Part shown: positions 51,488-60,089 of the stretch, in pieces
How positions within the stretch are numbered: the stretch's first letter is position 1
Layout of the letters: every line of letters begins with the position of its first letter
DNA from: Roseisolibacter agri
GTDB lineage: Bacteria; Gemmatimonadota; Gemmatimonadetes; Gemmatimonadales; Gemmatimonadaceae
Assembly (NCBI RefSeq): GCF_030159095.1
Contig: NZ_BRXS01000004.1
Location: 62,001 to 126,000, forward strand
DNA length: 64,000 nt
Direction: 5' to 3'
The notes under the pieces: model-generated
Database searches by the model: none
What the model was told of the DNA's origin: nothing
The model's input: the letters and a program-made list of their open reading frames with translations, nothing else
Made by a program: the position numbers and the translations under genes

Positions 51488-51510
51488 GCGCCCGCGTCTC
51501 CATCGCACGA

Positions 51511-51551
51511 AACGAAGCGCCCCCCGGCCTCAGGCCGGGGGGCGCTTCGTT
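51511..51551. terminator. Perfect 20-bp bidirectional terminator hairpin
   Basis: Bases 51511-51530 and 51532-51551 are perfect inverted repeats with a single central base (a larger loop opens in practice). It lies between the convergent stops of SusD 4 and the plug-only protein (51572). Confidence 0.85.
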
Positions 51552-51571
51552 CGTACGCCGTGCGCGTCAGG

Positions 51572-52117
51572 TCAGCGCGTCCACACGATGACCGCGCCGC
51601 ACGGCTGGCGCATGTCGCGGAACTGCGCGGGCACCGTGCCCGGTGCGATGTAGACCTCCATCGCCTCGACGTCGCCGAGCGCGATCGCGGCGTCCAGCTC
51701 GTCGCCGACGTTGCGCACCGCATCGACCCAGACCAGCGGCTGGCAGCCGCGGAAGCGCACCGCCGTCACCGAGCTGTTGGACGACGGCATGAGGCGCACG
51801 CCCGGCAGGTCGCGGATCACCTCGCTCAGCCGCTTGCCCGTGCTCGCGTCGAGCTGCTGCCGGTCGATGTAGTGCCCGCGCTTGGAGGCGCGCCGCTCGT
51901 AGAAGCCGCGGAGCTTGAGCGGCACCTCGGTCGGCTCGGTGGCCGCGATCGCGAGCGTGTCGCCGGTGGTGCCGGGCGCGGGCGCCGGTGCAGGGGCGGG
52001 CGCCGGCTGCTGCGCGCGCGCCTCGTGCGCGACGCCGACCGAGAGGAGGCCGCCGGCGAGGCAGGCGGCGAGGATGGGACGGGAGGTGCGGTTGGCGGTG
52101 CGGCTGGCGGTGCGCAT
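51572..52117 (-). CDS. TonB-plug-only secreted protein
   Basis: The 181-residue protein has a signal peptide (ARAQQP cleavage near residue 36), a Pro/Ala linker, then a lone TonB-receptor plug-like domain: RRASKRGHYIDRQQLDAS, LSEVIRDLPGVRL, PLVWVDAVRN and the closing GAVIVWTR. There is no barrel. The closing strand and layout match the C-terminal 160 residues of the protein at 44790-46256. ATG 52117 has AGGAG at spacing 6. It flanks SusC/SusD pair 4 on the other side from that protein. Confidence 0.72.
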   Translation of the reverse strand: MRTASRTANRTSRPILAACLAGGLLSVGVAHEARAQQPAPAPAPAPAPGTTGDTLAIAATEPTEVPLKLRGFYERRASKRGHYIDRQQLDASTGKRLSEVIRDLPGVRLMPSSNSSVTAVRFRGCQPLVWVDAVRNVGDELDAAIALGDVEAMEVYIAPGTVPAQFRDMRQPCGAVIVWTR

Positions 52118-52156
52118 GTCGTCTCCTGAGGGGCCGTCGAGAGAATGGACCCATGC

Positions 52157-52190
52157 AACACGGCCGTCAAGCGAATGCCTGACGGCCGTG
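52157..52190 (-). terminator. Terminator hairpin after pdhC
   Basis: A perfect 12-bp inverted repeat (52157-52168 and 52179-52190) with a 10-base loop follows the pdhC stop at 52229 and precedes the plug-only gene on the same strand. Confidence 0.65.
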
Positions 52191-52228
52191 TGACGGGCAA
52201 CCCCCAAGGTCCCTCGCTGCGCTCGGGA

Positions 52229-53647
52229 CTACAGCAGCATCAGCGGGTTCTCGATCAGCCGGCGCAGCGTCTGCAGGAACTTCGCGCCGAGCGCGCCGTC
52301 GATGATGCGGTGGTCGCAGCTCATCGTGACGCGCATGCGGCGGCGGATCTGCACCGCGCCGTCCACCACGACCGGCTTCTCCTCGATCCCGCCCACGGCC
52401 AGGATCGCGGCCTCGGGCGGGTTGATGATCGCGGTGAACTGGTCGATGCCGAACATGCCGAGGTTCGACACCGAGAACGTCGAGCCGGTGAACTCCTCGG
52501 GCTTGAGCTTGCGCTCGCGCGCCCGCCCGGCGAGCGACTTGGCCTCCTTGGAGATCTGGCCCAGGCGCTTCTTGTCGGCGTCGAAGATCACCGGCGTGAT
52601 GAGCCCCTCGTCGATGGCCACGGCCATGCCGACGTGCACGCGGCTGAACGTGCGGATCCGGTCGCCGAGCCAGTGCGCGTTGACCTCCGGGTGCATCGAG
52701 AGCGCGACGGCGGTCGCCTTGATCACGATGTCGTTGAACGACGCCTTGAACTCGTCGCCCATGGCGGCGAGCTGCGTGCGCAGCTCGGCCGCCTTCTCCA
52801 TGTCGAACTCCGCCGTCAGGTAGAACGTCGGGATCGGCCCGATGCTCTCCGACAGGCGCCGCGCGATCGTCTTGCGGATGTTGGTGAGCGGGACGTCGGT
52901 GAAGTCGCCCGGCGCGCCGGCCGGCGCGGGCGCCGCGGCTGGCGCCGGCGCGGCGGCCGCAGGCGTCGCTTCCGCGGCCGCGGCGGGGCGCGGCGCGCTG
53001 GCCGCGGCCTCCACGTCCTTGCGGATGATGCGGCCGTTCGGGCCCGAGCCGCGGATGCCGTCCAGCTCCAGCCCGCGCTCGCTCGCCATGCGGCGCGCCA
53101 GCGGCGACGACAGCACGCGCCCGCCGGTGTCCGCGGCGTGCGGCGCCTGCTCGCTCTCGTGCGCGTCCACGCTCGGCATCGCGGTGCGCGGGGCGTGCGC
53201 GCCGTCCACCTTCTCCTGCGGCGGCGTCGAGGCCTCGCCCTGCGCCTGCGCGGGCGTCTGCGGCACCGACGACGGGCCGCTGGCGGCCGCGCCGATGCTC
53301 TCGGGCGAGAGCTGCACCGCGCCGCCGGCCGGCGCGCCGGCCGGCGCGCTCGCAGGCGCGGCCGGGGCGGGCGCCTTGGCACCGCCGGTGAGCGACGAGA
53401 TGTCCTCGTCGGCCGCGGCGATGACGCCGATCAGCTGGCCGATCGGCGCGCCGTCGCCCTCGTTCAGCAGGCGCGCGCGCAGCACGCCGTCGCCGCGCGC
53501 GACGAGCTCCATGATCGCCTTGTCGGTCTCGACCTCGGCGAGCGTGTCGCCCGACTTCACCGCGTCGCCCTCGTTCTTCAGCCACTTCACGAGGCGGCCC
53601 TCCTCCATCGTCGGGGAGAGCGCCTCCATCATCACCTTGGTCGCCAT
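52229..53647 (-). CDS. pdhC: Pyruvate dehydrogenase E2, dihydrolipoamide acetyltransferase
   Basis: The 472-residue E2 core enzyme has one N-terminal lipoyl domain (residues 1-80, lipoylated Lys43 in ETDKA), a Pro/Ala linker, the E1/E3-binding domain at about 178-213 (SSPLARRMASERG ... GPNGRIIRKDV), a second Pro/Ala linker and the catalytic domain from about 245, with the active-site DHRIIDG at 445-451. It transfers the acetyl group from E1 to CoA. One lipoyl domain is usual for this type. ATG 53647 lies 23 bases after pdhB. It is the last gene of lipA-pdhA-pdhB-pdhC. Confidence 0.96.
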   Translation of the reverse strand: MATKVMMEALSPTMEEGRLVKWLKNEGDAVKSGDTLAEVETDKAIMELVARGDGVLRARLLNEGDGAPIGQLIGVIAAADEDISSLTGGAKAPAPAAPASAPAGAPAGGAVQLSPESIGAAASGPSSVPQTPAQAQGEASTPPQEKVDGAHAPRTAMPSVDAHESEQAPHAADTGGRVLSSPLARRMASERGLELDGIRGSGPNGRIIRKDVEAAASAPRPAAAAEATPAAAAPAPAAAPAPAGAPGDFTDVPLTNIRKTIARRLSESIGPIPTFYLTAEFDMEKAAELRTQLAAMGDEFKASFNDIVIKATAVALSMHPEVNAHWLGDRIRTFSRVHVGMAVAIDEGLITPVIFDADKKRLGQISKEAKSLAGRARERKLKPEEFTGSTFSVSNLGMFGIDQFTAIINPPEAAILAVGGIEEKPVVVDGAVQIRRRMRVTMSCDHRIIDGALGAKFLQTLRRLIENPLMLL

Positions 53648-53670
53648 GGTCGTGTCGTGTGGAGGGCGCG

Positions 53671-54651
53671 TCAGTCGCGGTACATGACCTTCTTCACCGC
53701 CGCGATCGTCTTCGGCACGTCCGGCTTCGCGGCGCGCTCCAGCTGCTTCGCGTAGGGCATCGGGACGTCCTCCTGGTGCACGCGCAGCACCGGCGCGTCC
53801 AGGTGGTCGAAGCAGTCGCGCTGCACGTTGTCGACCACCTGCGCGCCGACGCCGGCCAGCTCCCAGCCCTCCTCGAGGACCACGCAGCGGTTCGTCTTGC
53901 GCACGCTGGCGTAGATCGCCTCGGTGTCCATCGGGCGCAGCGTCCGCAGGTCGACGACGTCGGCGCGGATCCCCTCCTTCGCCAGCTGGTCGGCGGCCTG
54001 CATCGCCACCAGCGCCATCTTCCCCCACGTGATGATCGACACGTGGTCCCCCTCGCGCTTCAGGTCCGCCTTGCCGAGCGGGATGACGTACTCCTCCTCG
54101 GGCACCTCGCCCTTGGTGTTGTACAGCATCTCGCCCTCGAGGAAGCACACCGGGTTGTCGTCGCGGATGGAGGCCTTGAGCAGCCCCTTCGCGTCGTACG
54201 GCGTGCCCGGCGCGACGACCTTGAGCCCCGGGATGTGGGCGAGCCAGCTCTCCCACGCGGTCGAGTGCTGCGCCGCGAGCTGCAGCGCGGCGCCGTTGGG
54301 CCCGCGGAACACCATCGGGCAGTTGAACTGCCCGCCGGACATGTAGAGCGACTTGGCGGCGACGTTCACCACCTGGTCGATCGCCAGCAGGGCGAAGTTC
54401 CAGGTCATGAACTCGATGACGGGGCGCAGCCCCACCATCGCGGCGCCGACGCCGACGCCCGCGAAGCCGAGCTCCGTGATGGGCGTGTCGACGACGCGCA
54501 TCTCGCCGAACTCCTGCAGCAGGCCCTTCGAGACCTTGTACGCGCCGTTGTAGACGGCGACCTCCTCGCCCATCAGGAAGACGCGGTCGTCGCGCTGCAG
54601 CTCCTCGCGCAGCGCCTGGTTCAGCGCGTCGCGGTACGTGATGACTGGCAT
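53671..54651 (-). CDS. pdhB: Pyruvate dehydrogenase E1 component subunit beta
   Basis: The 326-residue E1 beta subunit pairs with E1 alpha to bind thiamine diphosphate and decarboxylate pyruvate. Recognisable segments are TYRDALNQALREELQRD, VFLMGEEVAVYNGAYKVSKG (the Glu that contacts the thiamine ring), PITELGFAGVGVGAAMVGLRP, the PDAKGLLK-like region and VDLRTLRPMDTEAI. The length matches the family. Start ATG 54651 lies 16 bases after pdhA. Confidence 0.95.
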   Translation of the reverse strand: MPVITYRDALNQALREELQRDDRVFLMGEEVAVYNGAYKVSKGLLQEFGEMRVVDTPITELGFAGVGVGAAMVGLRPVIEFMTWNFALLAIDQVVNVAAKSLYMSGGQFNCPMVFRGPNGAALQLAAQHSTAWESWLAHIPGLKVVAPGTPYDAKGLLKASIRDDNPVCFLEGEMLYNTKGEVPEEEYVIPLGKADLKREGDHVSIITWGKMALVAMQAADQLAKEGIRADVVDLRTLRPMDTEAIYASVRKTNRCVVLEEGWELAGVGAQVVDNVQRDCFDHLDAPVLRVHQEDVPMPYAKQLERAAKPDVPKTIAAVKKVMYRD

Positions 54652-54667
54652 GAGTGCGTCCGGCGGG

Positions 54668-55723
54668 TCAGGAGGTGGTGTCGACGTACACGTCCTCGTA
54701 CAGCGCCTCGAGCGGCGGCTCCGGGCTCGCGTCCGCGAAGTCCCACGAGTCCTGCACGATGGCCTTGATCTCGTCGTCGAGCGCGTGCACCTCGTCGTCC
54801 GTGATCTGCCCGGCGTCCTGCATGTGCGCGCGCAGCAGCGCGATCGGGTCGCGCTTCAGGTACTCGTCCAGCTCCGCCTTGGTGCGGTAGGTGCCGCTGA
54901 CCGCGTCGGACATCGAGTGGCCCATGAAGCGGTACGTGCGCACGTCGATGAGCGTCGGCAGCTGCTCCTTGCGCGCGCGCTCGATCGCCTCGCCGACCGT
55001 CTTGCGCACGGCGAAGATGTCCTGCCCGTCGCAGAAGTCGCGGTGCATGTTGTACGCGGCGCCGCGCTCGTGGATGTCGTGGATCGCGCTCGCGCGCTCC
55101 AGCGCCGTGCCCATGCCGTAGCGGTTGTTCTCGATCAGGAACACGCACGGCAGCTTCCACAGCGACGCCATGTTCAGCGCCTCGTGGAAGGCGCCGGTGT
55201 TCACGACCGACTCGCCCATGAAGCAGACGATGACCTGGTCGCCGCCGCGGTACTTGATCGCGAAGCCGACGCCGGTCGCGATGGGCACGTGCCCGCCCAC
55301 GATCCCGTGGCCGCCGAGGAAGTTCGTGTTGCGGTCGAAGATGTGCATCGACCCGCCCTTGCCGCGCGAGCACCCGTCGATGCGCCCGAACAGCTCGGCC
55401 ATCACGCTGCGCGGCGTCATGCCGCGCGCCAGCGCCTGGCCGTGGTCGCGGTACGTCGTGATGACGTAGTCGTCGGGGCGCAGCAGCGAGAGGCTGCCGG
55501 TGCTGACCGCCTCCTGCCCGATGTAGAGGTGGCAGAAGCCACCGATCTTGCCGATGGCGTACGCCTCGGCGCACCGCTCCTCGAAGCGGCGCTGCAGCAG
55601 CATCGAGCGCAGGAGCTCGCGGTTCAGCGCCGTCTCGTCGTCGGCGGGCCCGTTGGCGACGGCGGTGGCGCCGTTCTGCCCGGGGGCCGCGGGCCGCGCG
55701 TCGGCCTTCTTCTTGGTGGCCAT
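54668..55723 (-). CDS. pdhA: Pyruvate dehydrogenase E1 component subunit alpha
   Basis: The 351-residue E1 alpha has the expected family segments: GGFCHLYIGQEAVSTG, YRDHGQALARG, GKGGSMHIFD, GGHGIVGGHVPIATGVGFA and EALNMASLWKLPCVFLIENN. The thiamine-diphosphate motif, normally GDG followed by about 27 residues and NN, reads G170-E171-S172 here with ENN at 198-200, so the Mg-binding Asp is replaced by Glu. The phosphorylation-loop region YRFMGHSMSD is conserved. A Lys/Ala-rich N-terminal extension of about 25 residues precedes the core. Start ATG 55723; transcribed with pdhB and pdhC, 93 bases after lipA. Confidence 0.95.
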   Translation of the reverse strand: MATKKKADARPAAPGQNGATAVANGPADDETALNRELLRSMLLQRRFEERCAEAYAIGKIGGFCHLYIGQEAVSTGSLSLLRPDDYVITTYRDHGQALARGMTPRSVMAELFGRIDGCSRGKGGSMHIFDRNTNFLGGHGIVGGHVPIATGVGFAIKYRGGDQVIVCFMGESVVNTGAFHEALNMASLWKLPCVFLIENNRYGMGTALERASAIHDIHERGAAYNMHRDFCDGQDIFAVRKTVGEAIERARKEQLPTLIDVRTYRFMGHSMSDAVSGTYRTKAELDEYLKRDPIALLRAHMQDAGQITDDEVHALDDEIKAIVQDSWDFADASPEPPLEALYEDVYVDTTS

Positions 55724-55816
55724 GGGGAAGGGAGAGAGGAGCGGGAGCAGCAGGTGGTCGGGAGGTCGCAGAGACCCCTCACGGGCGAATGCCCGCTCGG
55801 GGGGCAGGCGGCGGCG

Positions 55817-56725
55817 TCACACGCCCGCGGCCTGCACCTGCTCCCACGCGTGATAGCTGGAGCGCACGAGCGGGCCGCTCTCGACGTGCCGGAAGCCGAG
55901 CGCCATGCCGATCTCGTAGAACCAGCGGAACTCGGCGGGGGTGACGTAGCGGTCCAGCGCCACGTGCCCGTCGGACGGGCGCAGGTACTGGCCCAGGGTG
56001 AGGATGTCCACGTCCACCGCGCGCAGGTCCTTCATCACCTGCACGACCTCCTCGTTCGTCTCGCCCATGCCGAGGATGATCCCCGTCTTGGTCGGGATGT
56101 GCGGGGCGAGGCGCTTGGCGGTGCGGAAGATCTCCATCACGCGCGCGTACCGGCCGCCGGGGCGGCACTTCTTGTACAGGCGCGGGACGGTCTCGGTGTT
56201 GTGGTTGTAGATGTCCGGCTCCGCCTCCAGCACGGCGCGGATCGAGTCCTCCTTCCCCTGGAAGTCGGGGACGAGCACCTCGACCGACGCGTCCGGGAGC
56301 CGGCCCTTGATCTGCCGGATGGTCTCCGCGAACGCCCACGCCCCGTAGTCGGGGAGGTCGTCGCGGTCGACGGAGGTCAGCACGACGTGGCGCAGCTGCA
56401 TCTGGGCGCACGCCTCGGCCACGCGCTCGGGCTCCGCGGGGTCGAACTTGGGCGGGCGGCCGTGGGCGACGGCGCAGTAGGCGCAGTTCCGCGTGCAGAC
56501 GTCGCCGAGGATCATGAACGTCGCGGTGCCGTGCTCCCAGCACTCGCCGACGTTCGGGCAGTGGGCTTCCTCGCAGACCGTGTGCAGGTCCAGCTCGCGC
56601 ATCATCTGCTTGAGCCGGAGGTAGTTCGGGCCGCCGGGCGCCTTCACCTTGAGCCACGACGGCTTCCGCTGGGGCAGCGGCTCCGCGCGGTGGCGACCCA
56701 TGATCTGGTAGAGCGTCTCGGCCAT
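55817..56725 (-). CDS. lipA: Lipoyl synthase
   Basis: The 302-residue radical-SAM enzyme inserts two sulfurs into octanoyl-lipoyl domains, completing the cofactor for PDH E2. It shows the auxiliary cluster Cys in CEEAHCPNVGEC, the radical-SAM motif CTRNCAYC, NHNTETVPRLYKKCRPGG and the C-terminal SSYHA Ser ligand. Start ATG 56725. It heads the cluster lipA-pdhA-pdhB-pdhC, linking cofactor synthesis to the complex that uses it; the octanoyltransferase lipB is 23 kb away. Confidence 0.97.
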   Translation of the reverse strand: MAETLYQIMGRHRAEPLPQRKPSWLKVKAPGGPNYLRLKQMMRELDLHTVCEEAHCPNVGECWEHGTATFMILGDVCTRNCAYCAVAHGRPPKFDPAEPERVAEACAQMQLRHVVLTSVDRDDLPDYGAWAFAETIRQIKGRLPDASVEVLVPDFQGKEDSIRAVLEAEPDIYNHNTETVPRLYKKCRPGGRYARVMEIFRTAKRLAPHIPTKTGIILGMGETNEEVVQVMKDLRAVDVDILTLGQYLRPSDGHVALDRYVTPAEFRWFYEIGMALGFRHVESGPLVRSSYHAWEQVQAAGV

Positions 56726-57000
56726 CGGTGGGGCGGGGCAGGGGACGGCCGGTCACCCGCGACAGGAAACGCGAGAGGGGATCGGCGCGAGAAAGGTAGG
56801 CGGCGGGCTAGCAGGGGGGTAGCGGACGTAACCGTTCATCGCCAGATAACCGGAACGCGCAACGCCCCGGCCCGCCGCGCGTACTCCGCGCGTACGCGCG
56901 GCTGGAGACGCCGCACCTCGTCCGTTCCGGGCGAAACCCTCGCCCCGCCCGCGCCGTAGAGTCGCCAGCACCCCACCCGGCTCACTCGGAGACCCGCCCC

Positions 57001-57222
57001 ATGCTGCGTACCGTCTTCACCATCGGCCTCTTCGCCGTCCTCGGCGTCATCGCCCTGAAGCTGGTCTTCGGCGCCTTCGGCACGCTCGTCGGCCTCTTCC
57101 TCTGGCTCGCCTGGCTCGCCCTCAAGGTCGCTCTCGTCGGCTTCGTGATCTACTTCATCGTCCGGCTCGTCAGCCCGGACACCGCGCGCCGCTGGCGCGA
57201 GCGCTTCGGGAACGACGTCTGA
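57001..57222 (+). CDS. Small hydrophobic membrane protein
   Basis: The 73-residue protein is almost entirely two membrane helices (residues about 5-22 and 26-57) followed by a basic tail, RRWRERFGNDV. No family is recognised. ATG 57001 follows CGGAG about nine bases upstream. It lies alone between the lipA promoter region and two tandem hairpins at 57230-57262 and 57293-57343, so it looks like a single-gene transcription unit. Confidence 0.65.
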   Translation: MLRTVFTIGLFAVLGVIALKLVFGAFGTLVGLFLWLAWLALKVALVGFVIYFIVRLVSPDTARRWRERFGNDV

Positions 57223-57229
57223 GCGCGGC

Positions 57230-57262
57230 GGGGGAGCGGCGCGCCGGTCGCGCCGCTCCCCC
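57230..57262 (+). terminator. Hairpin terminator after the small membrane protein
   Basis: A perfect 14-bp inverted repeat (57230-57243 and 57249-57262) with a 5-base loop begins 8 bases after the stop. Confidence 0.75.
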
Positions 57263-57292
57263 GCACGCGGGGTGCCCAGGACTCACGAAACG

Positions 57293-57343
57293 AACGCACG
57301 CGGGGGGCGGAAGCCAGATCGGCTTCCGCCCCCCGCGTGCGTT
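57293..57343. terminator. Perfect 23-bp bidirectional terminator hairpin
   Basis: Bases 57293-57315 and 57321-57343 are perfect inverted repeats around AGATC. The element lies between the small membrane protein (plus) and the DUF3108-like gene (minus, stop 57371) and can serve both. Confidence 0.85.
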
Positions 57344-57370
57344 CTGGCCTGCGCTCGCCGCGCCCGTCCG

Positions 57371-58225
57371 TCAGCGGCCGGCCGCCTCGGCGCCCCCGGC
57401 GGCGTGCGACTTCAGGTACATGTTCAGCGACCCGAACGAGAGCGACGACTTCATCTGCAGCACCACGCGCCGCTCGTCGTCCGACAGCCACACCTCGGCC
57501 TTCCCGTTCTCCGAGAAGATCCCCTTCGTCTTGAACGACGGCTGCACGACGATCGCGTCGAACGTCCCCGCCGGCACCTTCACCTTCTCGCGGCGCAGCA
57601 CGCGGATCCGCACGGGGTTCCGGTCCGGCTTGAAGTAGCGGTGCAGCTCGTACACGTCGCCGACCTTCAGCGGCAGCGTGCGCACGAAGAAGAGGAAGGA
57701 GCCGTCGTCCAGCGGCTGCGCCACGGAGGGCTGCTCCTCGCCGTCGGCCTCGCGGTAGACCGTGCGCTCGGGGAAGATCTCGTAGCGCACCTCGCGGTCG
57801 CTGCGCCCCTCCTCCTGGTCCTTCACGAAGCGCAGCGACGCCAGGGTCCGCGCGTCGAACCAGCTCTCGAGGACGTCGTTCACCTTGTAGAAGAAGGTGC
57901 CGCCGGTCACCCGGAAGCGGGTGTGCCACGCCTCGCGGCCACGGACGTTGTCGAGCTGCACGACCTCGATCGAGCCGTTGCCGACCTTCAGCTTCCCGAA
58001 GCGCACCTCGTACTGCGAGCGCTCGCCCACGCGCCACGGCACCTCGGCCCGCTCACCCGCCTCCGCCGGCTGCTGCCCGCCGGCCGCGCGCGTCGCCACG
58101 GCCGGCACCGGCGCCGCCGGCGTCTGCACGGCCGCCGCGGGGACGGCAATCAGCGCCGCGCCGACCAGCACGCCCCGCGCGAGGGCGAGCGGGGGCGAGA
58201 GCAACCGGGACGGACGCGGGGACAC
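57371..58225 (-). CDS. DUF3108-like secreted protein
   Basis: The 284-residue protein has a signal peptide (residues 1-33), a Pro/Ala linker to about 60, and one beta-rich domain: SQYEVRFGKLKVGNGSIEVV, FFYKVNDVLESWFDARTLAS, TFDAIVVQPSFKTKGIFSENG and AEVWLSDDERRVVLQMKS. This order of strands is that of DUF3108, a periplasmic lipid-binding-like fold of unknown role. The GTG start at 58225 is 14 bases after the glycosyltransferase stop on the same strand, so the two are probably co-transcribed. Confidence 0.75.
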   Translation of the reverse strand: MSPRPSRLLSPPLALARGVLVGAALIAVPAAAVQTPAAPVPAVATRAAGGQQPAEAGERAEVPWRVGERSQYEVRFGKLKVGNGSIEVVQLDNVRGREAWHTRFRVTGGTFFYKVNDVLESWFDARTLASLRFVKDQEEGRSDREVRYEIFPERTVYREADGEEQPSVAQPLDDGSFLFFVRTLPLKVGDVYELHRYFKPDRNPVRIRVLRREKVKVPAGTFDAIVVQPSFKTKGIFSENGKAEVWLSDDERRVVLQMKSSLSFGSLNMYLKSHAAGGAEAAGR

Positions 58226-58239
58226 GCGAGGGGCACTCC

Positions 58240-59973
58240 TCAGTCGGCGGCACGGTCGGGCTCCGGCGCACGCGGGGCCGCCACGCCCACGCCCGTCGCG
58301 GCTTGTGCTACCCCGCTCGACGGCTCCGTTCCGCCCTCGGAACCGCCCGGCCCCTCGCCAGCGCCGTCGCCGGCCCCCTCACCACCCGCGCGCTCGCCCC
58401 GGCCGCGCCCCCGGCGCCGGCGCCGACTGCGCTTCCGCGCGCGCCCCTCGGTCGCGCCCTCGGCGCCCTCGAGCTCGCCGTCGCCGCCCTCGTCGCTCCC
58501 CCCGTCGCCGCCAGCTTCGCCCGCGTCGTCGCGCTCGCTGCCCGGCGCCTCGCTCTCCGGCTCCGCGCCGTTCGCATCGAACGCCTCGGTCTCGCCCGCC
58601 GCCGCGGCGGCGCCGCCACCAGCCTTCTTCCGCCGGCGCCGGCGCGACCGCTTCCGTGTCCCCGCCGCCAGCGCCTCGTCGGCCGCATCTTCGGCCGCCT
58701 CGATGGCCGCCACGACGGGCGACACGCGCGGCTCCTCGACCTCCGACGCCATGTCCGCCCCCACCGACGTCTCCTCCGCGGCGGGGGCCGCCTCGCGCGG
58801 CGGCCGCTCCGGGCGCGCCGGACGCTCCCGACGCGGACGGGGCGGCTTCTCTGCCGCCGGCGCGGCAGCGGCGGCCTCCCCGGTCGCGGCCACCGCGGGC
58901 TCCGCCGGCCGCGCACTCTCGTCCCGCTTCGGCTTCGTGCGCTTGCGGGGCTCCGTCTCCGGCGCCCCCGCCGTCTCCCGCTTCGGGCGCTCGGGCCGCT
59001 CGGCACGCGCCGGCCGTTCGCCGCGCTCGGCGCGCTCCGGACGCTCGGGCCGCTCGGGCCGACGCTTGTCACGCGCCGGTCGCCCGCCGCGCTCCTCGTC
59101 CCCGCGCGCGCCGCGCCCCGGCTCGGCGAGCGTCAGCGCGGAGACCGACCCGATCACGGCGACCTCGCGGTCGGGCATCCGCTCCGGCCCACGCTCGGCC
59201 GGCCGCTCGGGCCCCTTCTCGCCCACCCGCTCGCCCGCCGTCACCCGGCGCCCGCGCCGCCGCCACGCGTACCCCGCCAGCTCGCGCAGCTCGCGCCACA
59301 GGTCGAGGCGTGAGGCGCGGGGGCGCAGGTCGTAGCGGCCGGGGAGATCGACGACGTCCACGCGGCGCGCGTACGGCGTCACCGCCAGCGTGAAGTCCAC
59401 GGTGGCGGACCACCCGGCGCCCTCGGCCAGCAGCGCGTCGCCGCGTGCCCGCGCCAGGTCGCGCAGCACCGACACGCGCACCAGGCGGAAGCCGGTCACG
59501 AGGTCCTCGACCTCCGCCACCTTCACGAACGGCCGCAGCACCCACGGCGCCATCTGCCGCAGCCGGCGCTCGACCGCGGGCTGCTCCGCGCTCGCGGGGC
59601 GGCGCCCCACGACGAGGTCCGCGCCGCCCTCGAAGCGCTTCGCCAGCTCCGGCAGGTCCTCGGGCCGGTCGGTGAAGTCGCCCTGCATCAGCACCACCGC
59701 GTCGCGCCTCGGATAGCGCGTGTGGGACACCACGTGGCGGCACAGCGCATCGACGGCGGCCGCGGTGCCACGCCGCCGCGGCGCGCGCAGCACGGTCAGC
59801 GGCAGCACGCGCCGGTAGGGCTCGAGCACCTCGGCCGTCTCGTCGTCGCTCCCGTCGTCGTACACGACCACCTCGTACTCGCGCGTGTACTCCTGCAGCA
59901 CCGTGCGGATGCGCCAGAGGAGCACGCCGATCGTGGTCGCTTCGTTGTGGACGGGAATGCAGACGTAGAGCAC
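58240..59973 (-). CDS. Family 2 glycosyltransferase with long disordered basic tail
   Basis: The 577-residue protein has a GT-A family 2 glycosyltransferase domain at about residues 1-230: CIPVHNEATTIGVLLWRIR, VVVYDDGSDDET (the nucleotide-binding Asp pair), APRRRGTAAAVDALC and MQGDFTDRPEDLPEL. There is no membrane helix. From about 250 on, more than 300 residues are low complexity: Arg-Pro-Glu repeats, Ala-rich stretches and two very basic clusters, RKRSRRRRRKK and RKRSRRRRRGRGRG, separated by acidic sequence. Such RNase E-like tails are not usual in this enzyme family. The start is GTG 59973 with GGAGAG nearby. Confidence 0.78.
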   Translation of the reverse strand: MLYVCIPVHNEATTIGVLLWRIRTVLQEYTREYEVVVYDDGSDDETAEVLEPYRRVLPLTVLRAPRRRGTAAAVDALCRHVVSHTRYPRRDAVVLMQGDFTDRPEDLPELAKRFEGGADLVVGRRPASAEQPAVERRLRQMAPWVLRPFVKVAEVEDLVTGFRLVRVSVLRDLARARGDALLAEGAGWSATVDFTLAVTPYARRVDVVDLPGRYDLRPRASRLDLWRELRELAGYAWRRRGRRVTAGERVGEKGPERPAERGPERMPDREVAVIGSVSALTLAEPGRGARGDEERGGRPARDKRRPERPERPERAERGERPARAERPERPKRETAGAPETEPRKRTKPKRDESARPAEPAVAATGEAAAAAPAAEKPPRPRRERPARPERPPREAAPAAEETSVGADMASEVEEPRVSPVVAAIEAAEDAADEALAAGTRKRSRRRRRKKAGGGAAAAAGETEAFDANGAEPESEAPGSERDDAGEAGGDGGSDEGGDGELEGAEGATEGRARKRSRRRRRGRGRGERAGGEGAGDGAGEGPGGSEGGTEPSSGVAQAATGVGVAAPRAPEPDRAAD

Positions 59974-60089
59974 GACTCTCCGGGGGTTCGCGCGCGTTCG
60001 CGCGTCCGGAAAGGGCCGGCGCGCGCGCGAAAGCTAGGGCGCGTCGGGTGGCCGCCGCCACCCGCGCCGACACCCCTCGTGCCGCCTTG

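Noticed and set aside
56726-57000. tRNA or small RNA gene between lipA and the small membrane protein
   Set aside because: No cloverleaf, CCA end or TTC-loop sequence can be made; the region looks like two divergent upstream regions.
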